In this document: positions 58,153 through 64,000 of the stretch, in pieces
Layout: each line of letters starts with the position of its first letter
Position numbering within the stretch: the first letter of the stretch is position 1
NCBI RefSeq assembly: GCF_900108335.1
Contig: NZ_FNVT01000007.1
Location: forward strand, 186,001-250,000
Source: Nonomuraea solani
GTDB taxonomy: Bacteria > Actinomycetota > Actinomycetes > Streptosporangiales > Streptosporangiaceae
Direction: 5' to 3'
Length of the DNA stretch: 64,000 nt
Translations under genes and position numbers: made by a program
Notes under the pieces: model-generated
What the model was told of the DNA's origin: nothing
Seen by the model: the letters and a program-made list of their open reading frames with translations, nothing else
The model's database searches: none

Positions 58153-60081
58153 CTACTCGCAGGTGATGGTGGCGTCGGCGAAGTCGGCGTGGTCGGAGGT
58201 GGCGTTGTCGCCGCCGTTGGTCGCGACCAGCCGGACGAACCGGGCGCCCTTGATCGGCGCGGTGACCTTGCGGGCGGGCATGGCCCCGGTGAGCAGGCCG
58301 GAGTAGGCGACCCGGCCTCCGTCGGCCCAGACCTCGAACCCGGCCGAACCGGCGGAGCCGACCTCGTCGTCGATCCCGGCCTGGAACTCGACGGTCGTGC
58401 AGCGGCCGGCGGTGTGGTACTCGATCTCGGCGGGCGCGTGGGTGCCGAGGCCCTTGGCGTACCGGACGCCCTCGATGGTGAGCGGGCGGCCGTCGCCGGC
58501 GGCGCGCTCGCCGTTGCTGGCGTCCTTCTCGACGGGGCCGAAGTGGTTCTTGACGCTCGTCCAGGCCAGGTCGCTCAGGTACGTCCTGCCCGGCCCCGGC
58601 GCCCTGGCCACGGTCACGACGGCCGTGGCGCTCCGCCCGCCCTGGCGGAACGTGAGCTCGCGGGTCCCCTCGGCGGACGGGGTGACGGCCCACGTCACGG
58701 TGAACGTCTCCCCGGCGGCCAGGCTGCCGGTCCTGGCCGGCGTGCGGGCCTCGACCTTCCATCCCGCCGGCACGTCCGCCGTCACCTCGACGCCACGCAG
58801 CGGCGCCGTGCCCCCGGTGTTCGTGACCCGGGTGAGGATCTCCCCGGCCACGCCCGGCTCCAGCACCGACGGCCGGTCGTCGCCCAGGAACTTGGGCGGG
58901 TCCGCCTCGAACGTCACCACCGGCGGCGCCTGCTCCTGGCTCGCGCTCACCCGGTAGAGCAGCGCGGCGTGCGCGGGCACCTGGGCGGCCAGCTCACCGG
59001 TCGTGCTGGTGACCGCGCCGGTCCACAGGTCCTCGACGCGGTGACGGGTGCTCCCGACCTTGGTGGAGATCGTGGCCGACCGGTCGCTCTCGTTGAACAG
59101 CGCGATCGCGCGGTCGCCGTTCTCCAGGGGCTTGGACAGGACGTGGTACCAGCCGTCGCTGGTGACGAACGTGCCGTGGGCGCCCAGTTTGTCCTGGTCC
59201 ACGGCGATCACCTTGGGGTTGGCGACGACCGAGGCCGGCGCCTTGGCCGGGTCGGCCTGCAGGATCAGCGGGGCCGCGCCCATGGCCCAGAGCGTGAACT
59301 GGGTGCGGTACTCGGTCTCGGTCATCCCGCCGCGGCCGGCCTGGATGAGGTCGGGGTCGGCGAAGCTGCCCTGGCCCGCGTACTCGGCTCTGAGCTGGTT
59401 GGTCTCCCAGATGTCGGCCATGGTGGCGTAGGCGTCGGCGATGGGCCGGTTGTAGACGTTGGTGCGCCACGTGGTGGCTCCCGCTGACTTGCCCCAGAGC
59501 CAGGGCACGGTGCTGCCGTCCTCGTTGTTCATGGCGAACACGACGTCGGGGCCGAGGGCCTGGCGCATGGGCGGGTAGAGGGCCTGGCCGATCTGCTGCA
59601 CGTTCTGGCCGGGGAAGTCGGCCGCCGGGATGTTGCACCAGTCGTACTTGACGTAGTCCACGCCCCACGCCTTGACCTGGGCGGCGTCGGCGGCCTCGCT
59701 CTTGTACGAGCCGGGGCCGCCGCCCGCGCACGCCTTCGTGCCGGCCGACAGGCTGAGGCCCAGTTTGAGGCCCTTGCCGCGGACGTAGGAGGCCAGCGCG
59801 GCGATGCCGCCGGGGAAACGGGCGGGGTCGGGGGCCAGGGCGCCGCCTGAGCGCTGCGGCGCGAGCCAGCAGTCGTCGAGGATGACGTACCGGTAGCCCA
59901 GGGGTGCCAGGGGGGCGAGGGCGTCGGCGGCCTGGCGTACCGACTGCTCGGAGACCGAGCAGCCGAGCGTGCGGCTGCTCCAGCCCATCGGCGGGCCCGC
60001 CACCGCGGCGGCGGCGCTGGTCACGGGTAAAAAGGGCAGGGTGAGAAGGGCCGCCGCGGCGGCGGCCGTGATCGTGCGCAT
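58153..60081 (-). CDS. GH27 alpha-galactosidase with NEW3 and NPCBM domains, secreted
   Basis: A 642-residue exported glycosidase. The signal peptide covers about 1-28. The GH27 barrel has GPPMGWSS, GYRYVILDDCW, the nucleophile Asp147 in DYVKYDWCN, and the acid/base region ADPDLIQAGRGG (Asp242-Pro-Asp244). A NEW3-type beta domain (about 420-500, LRGVEVTADVPAGWKVEART) and a C-terminal NPCBM carbohydrate-binding domain (about 505-642, GLGTHAPAEIEYHTAGRCTT) follow. ATG at 60081. It lies between phoD and the GH20 gene. Specificity for alpha-galactose, rather than N-acetylgalactosamine, is not certain. Confidence 0.92.
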   Translation of the reverse strand: MRTITAAAAAALLTLPFLPVTSAAAAVAGPPMGWSSRTLGCSVSEQSVRQAADALAPLAPLGYRYVILDDCWLAPQRSGGALAPDPARFPGGIAALASYVRGKGLKLGLSLSAGTKACAGGGPGSYKSEAADAAQVKAWGVDYVKYDWCNIPAADFPGQNVQQIGQALYPPMRQALGPDVVFAMNNEDGSTVPWLWGKSAGATTWRTNVYNRPIADAYATMADIWETNQLRAEYAGQGSFADPDLIQAGRGGMTETEYRTQFTLWAMGAAPLILQADPAKAPASVVANPKVIAVDQDKLGAHGTFVTSDGWYHVLSKPLENGDRAIALFNESDRSATISTKVGSTRHRVEDLWTGAVTSTTGELAAQVPAHAALLYRVSASQEQAPPVVTFEADPPKFLGDDRPSVLEPGVAGEILTRVTNTGGTAPLRGVEVTADVPAGWKVEARTPARTGSLAAGETFTVTWAVTPSAEGTRELTFRQGGRSATAVVTVARAPGPGRTYLSDLAWTSVKNHFGPVEKDASNGERAAGDGRPLTIEGVRYAKGLGTHAPAEIEYHTAGRCTTVEFQAGIDDEVGSAGSAGFEVWADGGRVAYSGLLTGAMPARKVTAPIKGARFVRLVATNGGDNATSDHADFADATITCE

Positions 60082-60091
60082 GGGAGTCCTG

Positions 60092-61636
60092 TCAGGCGGG
60101 GTTGAGCTTGGGGCTGCCGGGCTCGATGACGAAGGAGCCGGAGGTGTAGGCGGGGGCGTAGGGCTCGGTGACACGGGACAGCGAGCGGAACTCGACCTTC
60201 ATCTCCCGCTGGTCGATCCGGGTCCTGACGTAGCCGCGGCGGCCGTTGAAGAACTTCACGTGCGGGTTCTCGTTCATCAGGATCTGCGTGTTCGGGTATT
60301 CGTCCAGGCCGTTGCCCGCGCTCGTCACCGACGTGGTGACCAGCTCGACCGCGACCGACTTGGACTCGGGGTCCTGGTGGTCGCGCTTGACCTCGCCGGC
60401 CCAGTGCGAGTGCACGTCGCCGGTGAGGACGACCGCGTTGCGCTTGTAGGTGTCGATGGCGGCGGTCAGGCGGTTGCGGGAGGCGACGTAGCCGTCCCAG
60501 CCCTCGTTCGAGTAGCCCTTGCCCTCGCCGTTCGCCCAGTCCATCTCCATGAAGAAGACCTGCTGGCCGAGCAGGTCCCAGGTGGCCTCCGAGGTCTTGA
60601 GCCGCTGGTCCAGCCACGCCTCCTGGTCCCGGCCGAGAAGGGTCCTGTTGGGCTCGAAACGCTCCAGGCAGTCGGGGCCGACGGTGCCGCTCTTGCCGGT
60701 GCAGGCGTACAGGTCGCGGTACTGGCGGGTGTCGAGCAGGTGCAGGTTGGCGACGTCGCCCCACCGGATGCTGCGGTGGAGCTTGAGCGCGGCGCCGTCC
60801 GGCTTCTGGGCGCGGCGCAGCGGCATGTTCTCGTAGTACGCCTGGAACGCCTCCGCCCGGCGCTTGAGGAACGGCGGGTCGGGCTGCTCGGGCACGTCGC
60901 CGGCCCAGGCGTTCTCGATGTCGTGGTCGTCCCACACCACGACCCAGGGGGCGATGGCGTGCGCGAGCCGCGACTCGGGGTCGGCCTTGTGCTGGGCGTG
61001 GCGCAGGCGGTAACCGGCCAGGTCGAGGCACTCGCCGCCGGCCTGGTCGCGGACGGGGTACTTGTAGTCGCCGTACTCGTAGATGTAGTCGCCGAGGAAG
61101 GCGATCAGGTCGGGCTGGTCCTCGGCCATCCTGCGGTACGGCGTGAACCAGCCGGCCTGGTAGTCGGCGCACGACGTGAACGACAGGTTCAGCGGCCGGG
61201 TGCGGATCCCCGGGGCCGGGGAGGTCAGGGTGCGGCCGACCTCGCTCAGCTCGCTGCCGGCCTTGAAGCGGTAGAAGTACTCGGCGCCGGCGGTCAGCCC
61301 TTCGAGCTCGACGTGCACGCTGTGGGCCGACTCGCGGCTGGCCGGCTCGGTGCCCTGGCGGACGATCTGGCGGAAGTTCTCGTCCTTGGCGAGCTGCCAG
61401 TGGACGTCGACCGCGCGGTCCGGCATGCCGCCGAAGCCGTCGGCCGCGATCGGGTTCATGGCGAGGCGCGTCCAGAGCACCACGCCGTCCTGCGTGGGCT
61501 CGCCCGAGGCGACGCCGAGCTGGAAGGGGTCGGAAAGAGGGACGGGCCGGGCGGCCGCGCGCACGGGGGTGACCCCCAGTGCGGCGGAGATGCCCAGGCT
61601 CGCGCCCCCGGCGAATAGTGAACGCCGGGTGATCAT
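60092..61636 (-). CDS. phoD: PhoD-type alkaline phosphatase/phosphodiesterase, Tat-exported
   Basis: A 514-residue metallophosphatase. The Tat signal is TRRSLFAGGASLGISAALG with twin Arg. A PhoD N-terminal Ig-like domain (PFQLGVASGEPTQDGVVLWT) is followed by the catalytic domain: LNLSFTSCADYQAGWFTPYR with the PhoD Cys ligand, FLGDYIYEYG, VVVWDDHDIENAW and VVLTGDVHSHWAGEV. It uses Ca/Fe and can attack teichoic acids or phosphoesters outside the cell. ATG 61636 follows AAGGA. Ten bases separate it from the GH27 gene. Confidence 0.93.
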   Translation of the reverse strand: MITRRSLFAGGASLGISAALGVTPVRAAARPVPLSDPFQLGVASGEPTQDGVVLWTRLAMNPIAADGFGGMPDRAVDVHWQLAKDENFRQIVRQGTEPASRESAHSVHVELEGLTAGAEYFYRFKAGSELSEVGRTLTSPAPGIRTRPLNLSFTSCADYQAGWFTPYRRMAEDQPDLIAFLGDYIYEYGDYKYPVRDQAGGECLDLAGYRLRHAQHKADPESRLAHAIAPWVVVWDDHDIENAWAGDVPEQPDPPFLKRRAEAFQAYYENMPLRRAQKPDGAALKLHRSIRWGDVANLHLLDTRQYRDLYACTGKSGTVGPDCLERFEPNRTLLGRDQEAWLDQRLKTSEATWDLLGQQVFFMEMDWANGEGKGYSNEGWDGYVASRNRLTAAIDTYKRNAVVLTGDVHSHWAGEVKRDHQDPESKSVAVELVTTSVTSAGNGLDEYPNTQILMNENPHVKFFNGRRGYVRTRIDQREMKVEFRSLSRVTEPYAPAYTSGSFVIEPGSPKLNPA

Positions 61637-61690
61637 GAGGATCCTTAACCTGTACAAACGAGGGAGCGAACTTGCAGAGAACGAGGGAGC

Positions 61691-61846
61691 GCTTCCGACG
61701 GAGTCGGAAGCTTCATGGCGACCGAGCCCCGCGGAGCGGGGTCATCAGATACACCGCGCTTCCGACGGAGTCGGAAGCATCATGGCGACCGAGCCCCGCG
61801 GAGCGGGGTCAATCAGATACAGCGACCGAGCCCCGCGGAGCGGGTC
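61691..61846. repeat. 67-bp tandem repeat of stem-loops at the 3' end of the binding-protein gene
   Basis: The repeat has two full units and one partial unit, with a 67-bp period. Each full unit holds GCTTCCGAC-GGA-GTCGGAAGC (at 61691-61711 and 61758-61778) and CCCCGC-GGA-GCGGGG (at 61727-61741 and 61794-61808). The partial unit holds CCCCGC-GGA-GCGGG (61831-61844). Between them TCA(A)TCAGATACA recurs, matching the last codons and stop of the binding-protein gene on the minus strand. The array therefore duplicates the gene's 3' end with its terminators. Confidence 0.85.
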
Positions 61847-63140
61847 AATTGGATACAGCGGCGTTGCCTTCGGCGACAGCTTGGTCGGCGGCTTCTTTCG
61901 GAGAGAGTTCGCCGAGGTACATCTCGTTGAAGATCTGATTAAGTTTCGTCTCGAACCCGGTGAAACCGGTGGTCACCGGCAGGGGGAAGGTGGTCCCGGC
62001 CGCCTCTTCGGCGAACGGCGAGACGTCGATCTTCTTGGCCTTCCAGTAGTCCACGTAGCCCTGCGACAGCCCGTTGAGCGCCGGGAAGACGTAGCCGCCG
62101 TCGGCCATCAGCTTCTGCGGCTCCTCGGTGCCGAGGTAGTTCGCCAGCTTCATGGCCTCCTCGGGATGGTCGCTCTTGGCGTAGACGGCCTCGGCCAGGC
62201 CGTTGAGGTTGACCGAGCGGCCCGCCGGGCCCTCGGGCATGAGGGCGACGCCGACCTCGAAGGTCGACTCCGGGGCCACGAACGGCAGCAGCGCGTTGTT
62301 GGCCGGGAACATGGCGATCTGGCCGGCCTTGAACATGTCGGTGACCTTGCCGGTGGGCGGGTTGGTCTGGGTGGCGGGCGGCGACACGTGGTGCTTGTTG
62401 ACCAGGTCGACGCCGAACTGCAGCGCCTGCACGGAGGCGGGGTCGTTGAAGGCGTACTTGCCGAAGGGCTGGTCGACCAGCTTGCCGCCGTTGGAGGCCA
62501 CCCAGTTCATCCACTGGGTCTGGTAGTGGTTCCAGGAGGCGAAGCCGTACGTCTTGACCTTGGCCGCGTCGAAGCCGGACTCGCCCGGGTGCTTGCCGGC
62601 CTCGTCCACGGTCAGCTTGCGGGCCGTGTCGAGCAGGGTGCCGGTGCCGTCCGCCGTCCAGGTGAGCTTGTCGGGCATCTCCACGCCGGCCTGCTTGAAC
62701 AGGTCCTTGTTGTAGAGCAGGCCGACGACTCCCCAATCCTTGGGCACGCCGTACGGCTTGCCCTCGTAGGTGAACGAGCCGACGACCGTCTGGTGGTACT
62801 TGGCGGCGTCGATCTTGACGGGGGCCAGGACGCCCTTGGTGACGTACTCGGGGAACTGGGTGGGCGTCATCCAGAACACGTCCGGCGCCGTGCCGGCGAC
62901 CGCGTCGGCGGTGAGCTTGGTCCAGTACTGGTCGTACGGCAGCAGCTCGATCTGCACGTCGATGCCCGGGTTGGCCTTCTCGAAGGCCGCCATCACCTTC
63001 TCGTAGCCGGCCTTCTGCTGGTCGTCCCAGAGCCGGTACGTCAACGTCACCTTGCCCGTGTCCGAGCCGGAGCCGCACCCGGTGAGGGCGAGCGCCACGG
63101 CCGCGAGCAGGGCCCAGCGAATCGGGGGGTTCTTCGACAT
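61845..63140 (-). CDS. CUT1-type ABC transporter substrate-binding lipoprotein
   Basis: A 431-residue family-1 sugar-binding lipoprotein. The lipobox LALTGCG gives Cys22. The mature protein has VTLTYRLWDDQQKAGYEKVM, DAVAGTAPDVFWMTPTQFPE, YGVPKDWGVVGLLYNKDLF and YGFASWNHYQTQWMNWVASN. It presumably binds an oligosaccharide released by the GH27 or related enzymes. Downstream gene of two permeases; its stop sits in the last copy of the stem-loop repeat. Confidence 0.9.
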   Translation of the reverse strand: MSKNPPIRWALLAAVALALTGCGSGSDTGKVTLTYRLWDDQQKAGYEKVMAAFEKANPGIDVQIELLPYDQYWTKLTADAVAGTAPDVFWMTPTQFPEYVTKGVLAPVKIDAAKYHQTVVGSFTYEGKPYGVPKDWGVVGLLYNKDLFKQAGVEMPDKLTWTADGTGTLLDTARKLTVDEAGKHPGESGFDAAKVKTYGFASWNHYQTQWMNWVASNGGKLVDQPFGKYAFNDPASVQALQFGVDLVNKHHVSPPATQTNPPTGKVTDMFKAGQIAMFPANNALLPFVAPESTFEVGVALMPEGPAGRSVNLNGLAEAVYAKSDHPEEAMKLANYLGTEEPQKLMADGGYVFPALNGLSQGYVDYWKAKKIDVSPFAEEAAGTTFPLPVTTGFTGFETKLNQIFNEMYLGELSPKEAADQAVAEGNAAVSN

Positions 63141-63152
63141 CCGCTGCCTCTT

Positions 63153-63962
63153 TTACTTGAGGCCGGTGAGGACCACCGACCTGACGATGTACTTCTGGAA
63201 GAAGACGAAGATCGCCACCATCGGCACCAGCGCGATCAGGCTGCCGGCCATCATGAGGTGGTAGTCGACGCCGATGCCGTCCTTGAGCGTGGCGATGGCC
63301 ACGGTGATGACCTTGGTGTCGTCGCCGCTGGTGATGATCAGCGGCCACAGGAAGCTGTTCCACGACGAGATCACGGTGATGATCGCCAGCGTGCCGAGCG
63401 CCGGGCGGCAGAGCGGCAGCATGACGCGCAGCAGGATCGTCATCGGCCCGGCGCCGTCCATCCGCGCCGCCTCTTCGAGCCCGGCGGGCAGGCTCTTGAA
63501 GAACTGGCGCATGAGGAAGATCCCGTACGGGGTGCCGAGCACGTACGGCGCGAGCAGGCCGTACCAGGTGTTGACCAGGTCCAGCTCGCGCATGATCAGG
63601 AACAGCGGGATCATGGTGACCGCGCTCGGCACCATCATCGTGGCCACGAACAGCCAGAACAGCACGTCCCTGCCCCGGAACCGCAGCCGCGCGAACGCGT
63701 AGGCGGCGAACGTGGTGAACACCAGTTGCCCGGCCGTCAGCAGCGCCGTCATCACGGCCGTGTTGAGGATGAAGCGCGGGAAGTCGCCGCCGAGCATGTC
63801 CGCCAGGTTGTCCGTGGTCGGCGGCAGCCCGGGCAGCCAGGGCGGGGTCGAGCTGAGCTGCGCCTGCGTCTTGAACGCGGTCAGCAGGACCAGCAGGTAC
63901 GGGAACACGGAGATGAGCGCGCCGGTGGCGAGGGCGGCATAGAGCAGGATTCGTCTGGTCAC
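63153..63962 (-). CDS. CUT1 ABC transporter permease, MalG type
   Basis: A 269-residue permease with six helices. The EAA loop is LEEAARMDGAGPMTILLRVM and the helix-6 region is VISSWNSFLWPLIITSGDDT. GTG start at 63962. It follows the partner permease, whose end is seen at the window edge, by 7 bases, and precedes the binding-protein gene by 12. No ATPase gene is seen. Confidence 0.92.
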   Translation of the reverse strand: MTRRILLYAALATGALISVFPYLLVLLTAFKTQAQLSSTPPWLPGLPPTTDNLADMLGGDFPRFILNTAVMTALLTAGQLVFTTFAAYAFARLRFRGRDVLFWLFVATMMVPSAVTMIPLFLIMRELDLVNTWYGLLAPYVLGTPYGIFLMRQFFKSLPAGLEEAARMDGAGPMTILLRVMLPLCRPALGTLAIITVISSWNSFLWPLIITSGDDTKVITVAIATLKDGIGVDYHLMMAGSLIALVPMVAIFVFFQKYIVRSVVLTGLK

Positions 63963-63969
63963 GGCCGCC

Positions 63970-64000
63970 TCAGCTCAGGTCGTAGGTGGTGCGCTTGGAG
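63970..64000 (-). CDS. 3' end of an ABC permease gene (MalF type), cut by the window edge
   Basis: The last codons read SKRTTYDLS then TGA (63970-63972). A terminal YDLS is common at the end of MalF-type permeases. Its position 7 bases before the MalG-type gene supports the call. Only about 10 residues are visible. Confidence 0.55.
   Translation of the reverse strand, partial: SKRTTYDLS

Noticed and set aside
1..64000. tRNA, rRNA, CRISPR arrays, IS elements, integrases, attachment sites
   Set aside because: None recognised by reading. A tRNA or covariance-model scan was not possible here, so absence of a small RNA gene is not proven.

Overview
The window is one block of very GC-rich, gene-dense chromosomal DNA. 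It reads as a sporulating, cell-wall-rich actinomycete, most likely Streptosporangiales and Nonomuraea-like. The genus is an inference; the actinomycete call is firm. Support comes from strong G/C bias at codon third positions, frequent GTG/TTG starts, ATGA/GTGA start-stop overlaps, mycobacterial-type integration host factor (mIHF), F420/LLM oxidoreductases, the mreBCD-pbp2-rodA elongation cluster, and CUT1 sugar importers without their own ATPase genes. I saw no rRNA, tRNA, CRISPR array, insertion sequence or prophage.

Layout. 0-7.6 kb: an ATPase-less helical-repeat regulator-like protein, then mreB-mreC-mreD-pbp2-rodA with overlapping ends; MreB has a Pro-rich insertion of about 75 residues. 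7.5-17.8 kb: a DUF59/amidohydrolase pair facing an IclR regulator, a DUF4291 relic, an MFS/CGNR divergent pair with two operator-like repeats, an LLM oxidoreductase/FMN reductase pair, a GH46 chitosanase behind a perfect 27-bp palindrome, a secreted beta-propeller and an M1-type lipoprotein peptidase. 17.8-25.7 kb: a folate C1 operon (cyclohydrolase + FolD-like + DUF5655 + glutamine amidotransferase), a kynurenine-type operon on the minus strand (formamidase-like hydrolase, kynurenine 3-monooxygenase, acyl-CoA ligase), and endonuclease V. 25.7-35.6 kb: mixed housekeeping and small genes, including three small secreted or membrane-anchored peptides around a UPF0114 membrane protein, a stand-alone pyrF, leuA with a readable attenuator leader peptide, and a GntR regulator.

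35.6-45.2 kb is the most unusual region. Nine minus-strand genes, mostly with overlapping ends, run LacI, permease, permease, sugar-binding lipoprotein, four different ADP-ribosylglycohydrolase (ARH) family genes, ribokinase. A single recognisable promoter and a 12-bp LacI palindrome precede them. This looks like a dedicated pathway that imports a ribose-containing compound, cleaves it with a set of ARH enzymes and phosphorylates the ribose. The substrate is unknown.

45.3-56.5 kb: MFS/ROK divergent pair, HbpS-like protein, mihF with a strong terminator, a NarL-type two-component system, an acyltransferase-3 membrane protein, a GNAT enzyme, a DUF3516 DEAD-box helicase, a secreted cysteine-containing protein and a DUF2087 protein. 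56.5-64 kb: a glycan-use locus on the minus strand (two permeases, one cut by the window edge, binding lipoprotein, PhoD phosphatase, GH27 alpha-galactosidase, GH20 hexosaminidase). A 67-bp tandem repeat of stem-loops sits at the 3' end of the binding-protein gene.
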